This document shows, piece by piece, positions 14,669-16,589 of a DNA stretch of 16,589 nucleotides (the stretch's first letter is position 1; each line of letters opens with the position of its first letter). The position numbers and the translations under genes are program-made. The notes beneath the pieces are model-generated. The model did no database searches. It saw only the letters and a program-made list of their open reading frames with translations, and had not been told where the DNA came from. Source of the stretch: Actinobacteria bacterium UBA5976 (GTDB lineage: Bacteria; Actinomycetota; Actinomycetes; S36-B12; UBA5976); assembly GCA_002430405.1 (NCBI GenBank), contig DJBM01000022.1:9165-25753 (forward strand), written 5' to 3'.

Positions 14669-15634
14669 TTAATGACGCCCAGACTTTGGATCAAGAGCGT
14701 CGCGCAGGGCGTCTCCCAGCAAGTTGAATGAGAGCACAACCGCTAGCAGCATCGTTAACGGAACGAAAAAATAAAATGGGTCAACTGTGAAATAACCAAC
14801 TGACTCTTGAAGCATGGATCCCCAAGTAGGTGTTGGTGGCACTACCGATATACCCAAGTAGGCCAAAGCTGCCTCCGCTCCAATTAAGGCAGGCATTGCG
14901 ATTGTGGCATAAATCAGAATTGGAGCCCAAAGATTTGGAAGCAGTTCGCGAAATAAAATTCGGCGGTTACTCGAACCAATTGAAATTGCTGCCTCAACAA
15001 ACTCGCGTTCCCGAAGAGAAATTACTTGCCCTCGGATGAGTCTGGCTAAATAGGGCCAGCCAAAAACACTAAGTACCAGGATCAATGTTGTGATTCGCGA
15101 TGGATTACCAGGCGGCAAGCCAAAAGTTTGCAATCTTTGTTCAATCACTGGCGACATGGCAATGATCACAAGTAAGAGCGGGAAAGCAAGTGTGATGTCC
15201 ATGAAACGACTCAAGATGGTATCGGTGCGGCCGCGGGAATAGCCCGATATGACGCCAACCACCGTGCCAAGTAAGACGGTGATGATCGTGGCTGAAACTG
15301 CGATAAGAAGTGAGATTCGGGTGCCATAAAGTAAGCGTGCCAATATGTCACGTCCAGTTAATGGTTCTACACCTAATGGATGAGCCAAGGAAACGCCGCC
15401 AAATGCACCAAGCGGCAAACTTCCAGCGTCACTTAATAGCTCAGTATTAAAGTCGTATGGATTTACGCCGATCCAATTCGAGATTAGCGGGCCAAAAATC
15501 GCGATGAATGTAATGAAAACCAGAATAATCATGCTGCCAATTGCAACACGATCCTTACGTAACCGAGACCAAGCAATTTGACGTAAGGTCCGACCAACTA
15601 CCGGCTCAATAACAGTTGCAACATTAGCGCCCAC
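14669..15634 (-). CDS. Peptide ABC transporter permease, OppC/DppC type
   Basis: Second channel subunit, 321 aa. The N-terminal cytoplasmic part (RLRKDRVAIGSMIILVF) leads into helix 1 at about 30-52, then an outer loop with HPLGVEPLTGRDILARLLYGTR (about 85-106), typical of OppC proteins. The five remaining helices carry the coupling loop REFVEAAISIGSSNRRILFRELLPN, and GAEAALAYLGISVVPPTPTWG follows. GTG 15634 has GGAGG (15648-15644) nine nt upstream. It comes before the binding-protein gene and is 159 nt after a second binding-protein gene, so the channel halves flank the lipoprotein gene. The 159-nt gap shows no clear terminator or operator. Confidence 0.93.
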   Translation of the reverse strand: MGANVATVIEPVVGRTLRQIAWSRLRKDRVAIGSMIILVFITFIAIFGPLISNWIGVNPYDFNTELLSDAGSLPLGAFGGVSLAHPLGVEPLTGRDILARLLYGTRISLLIAVSATIITVLLGTVVGVISGYSRGRTDTILSRFMDITLAFPLLLVIIAMSPVIEQRLQTFGLPPGNPSRITTLILVLSVFGWPYLARLIRGQVISLREREFVEAAISIGSSNRRILFRELLPNLWAPILIYATIAMPALIGAEAALAYLGISVVPPTPTWGSMLQESVGYFTVDPFYFFVPLTMLLAVVLSFNLLGDALRDALDPKSGRH

Positions 15635-15793
15635 TTTTAATGGCCTCCGTCCCCTAATGCAATTACTCGTAATTTAATCTCAAAATTCGGTAATTAACTC
15701 AGAATTAACCAAGGTTCCAAGTCTATTTGGATTCGACAGGTGGTGAAACTTGGCGATACCTGTGATTGCCTTTAGTAGCAGAAAATGCGCTTT

Positions 15794-16589
15794 TTAGGGG
15801 GCAATCCCTTGTACCCCAATGTTTACGACGTCATATTGATTGCCTAAAGCAATTTGGACATAGGCATTGCTCAATTGGGCTGGCCGGTATAGCACGATGC
15901 GATCTACAGCGAAAGGCAAATAAACCGCCTGTTTCATAACTAAGCGTTCGATAGCACTATTTGTTCGCGCTGCTTTTTTAGGTGTCTCGGAAAATTCAAG
16001 TTGATCCAATAAGTTATTGATTTCAGCTGAATCAATTTCTACATAATTCTGATTATTGAGAGTTTTAATTTTTCTGCCATCAACAATTGGTGCCCAATAC
16101 GAAATTGACGAAGAATAATCTGGACCCCAACCAGTTGCGGCTAAACCTACCGATTGTGATCGCAGATTATTCGGTGAGCCAATTCCAGCAGAAAAATACT
16201 CAGCAAAGTTGGTGTACTCCACTGGGTCAACCACAATACCCACTCTTGCCAGACTTTTTTGAACAGATAAGAAAATATCTTTACCAATTCCTAGTGCGAC
16301 GTAAGCCATCTTGGTTTGAAATCCATCTGGATATCCACATTGCGCCAAACTCTCACGCGCCTTTTTTATGTCCCCAGTTTCATCGCTACCACTTGGGTAT
16401 GGATTGTAAGAATCATCGTAGCCAAGAACGGTAGGTGGGCTCATTGAATGCGCGATTGCAGCCGTTGCGCTTCCACCTCGAACATTTTGTAGATCTGATT
16501 TATCAAGCGCATAAAAAATGGCTTCCCGGCATGACGCATTATCAAATGGTTTGATTTGCGGATTAACCACAATGAAATTAACGAAACTC
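15794..16589 (-). CDS. Second peptide-binding protein (SBP family 5), 5' end outside window
   Basis: Only the C-terminal part, about 265 residues, is inside the window; the frame stays open to 16588 with no start codon required. Family-5 marks are KPFDNASCREAIFYALDK (near the visible N-end), SMSPPTVLGYDDS and GWGPDYSSS, followed by a C-terminal lobe ending VNIGVQGIAP. GTG 16570 is an internal codon, not the start. It is a diverged paralog of the binding lipoprotein at 12854-14545 (compare AGWGPDWSNAS with TGWGPDYSSSI). Placed just upstream of the oppC-type gene on the same strand, it may be an alternative binding protein for the same channel. Confidence 0.88.
   Translation of the reverse strand, partial: SFVNFIVVNPQIKPFDNASCREAIFYALDKSDLQNVRGGSATAAIAHSMSPPTVLGYDDSYNPYPSGSDETGDIKKARESLAQCGYPDGFQTKMAYVALGIGKDIFLSVQKSLARVGIVVDPVEYTNFAEYFSAGIGSPNNLRSQSVGLAATGWGPDYSSSISYWAPIVDGRKIKTLNNQNYVEIDSAEINNLLDQLEFSETPKKAARTNSAIERLVMKQAVYLPFAVDRIVLYRPAQLSNAYVQIALGNQYDVVNIGVQGIAP

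Noticed and set aside
16087..16434. 115-aa plus-strand open frame
   Set aside because: It is antisense to the second binding-protein gene, with no homology-like pattern or ribosome site.
1..16589. Search for tRNA, rRNA, CRISPR, transposase, integrase or toxin-antitoxin genes
   Set aside because: None found by eye; gaps are all under 300 nt and hold only short repeats and promoter-like sequence.

Overview
The window looks like a chromosomal stretch from a small-genome, lower-GC actinobacterium, most like the freshwater acI/Nanopelagicales group. The lineage call rests on four things: a mycothiol gene (mshB), an actinobacterial-type dapD, the fdxA-dapC pair, and a base composition that looks mid-40s percent GC by eye. 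The lineage is inferred, because there is no rRNA here to confirm it. I see no tRNA, rRNA, CRISPR array, insertion sequence or integrase. Genes are tightly packed and no gene-free stretch reaches 300 bases.

Left part (1-3300): dapE (minus, running off the left edge) and dapD (plus) are divergent and serve the succinylase branch of lysine/diaminopimelate synthesis. Next come two small minus-strand membrane-protein genes, 124 aa and 41 aa, separated by 2 nt. A UbiA-family prenyltransferase of unknown substrate lies divergent to them.

Middle (3324-7513, all minus): gene order in the direction of transcription is mshB, a 128-aa membrane protein overlapping it by 8 nt, then fdxA (7Fe ferredoxin), dapC (succinyl-DAP aminotransferase) and gltA (citrate synthase). 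With dapD/dapE this is a compacted version of the mshB-fdxC-dapC...dapD/dapE region of other actinobacteria.

Right part (7610-16589): a DPP-IV-like S9 peptidase on plus converges on a peptide ABC importer on minus. The importer order is binding protein 2 (5' end outside the window), oppC-type permease, binding-protein lipoprotein, oppB-type permease, and two ATPases that overlap by ATGA junctions. Permease-SBP-permease-ATPase-ATPase is the order of the Streptomyces bldK operon. The peptidase and importer together suggest peptide import and breakdown, which would feed amino acids to the cell.

Non-coding signals: three minus-strand genes without a Shine-Dalgarno (dapE, gltA, mshB) each have TANNNT exactly 6 nt before the start codon, the signature of leaderless transcripts. 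Several inverted repeats that span or follow stop codons look like terminators without U tracts. The oppC-SBP gap has a cluster of GTGAT/ATCAC half-sites. I found no clear new multi-gene system. The best leads are the two-gene membrane pair, the leaderless set, the dapC start, and the bldK-like importer with its hairpins.
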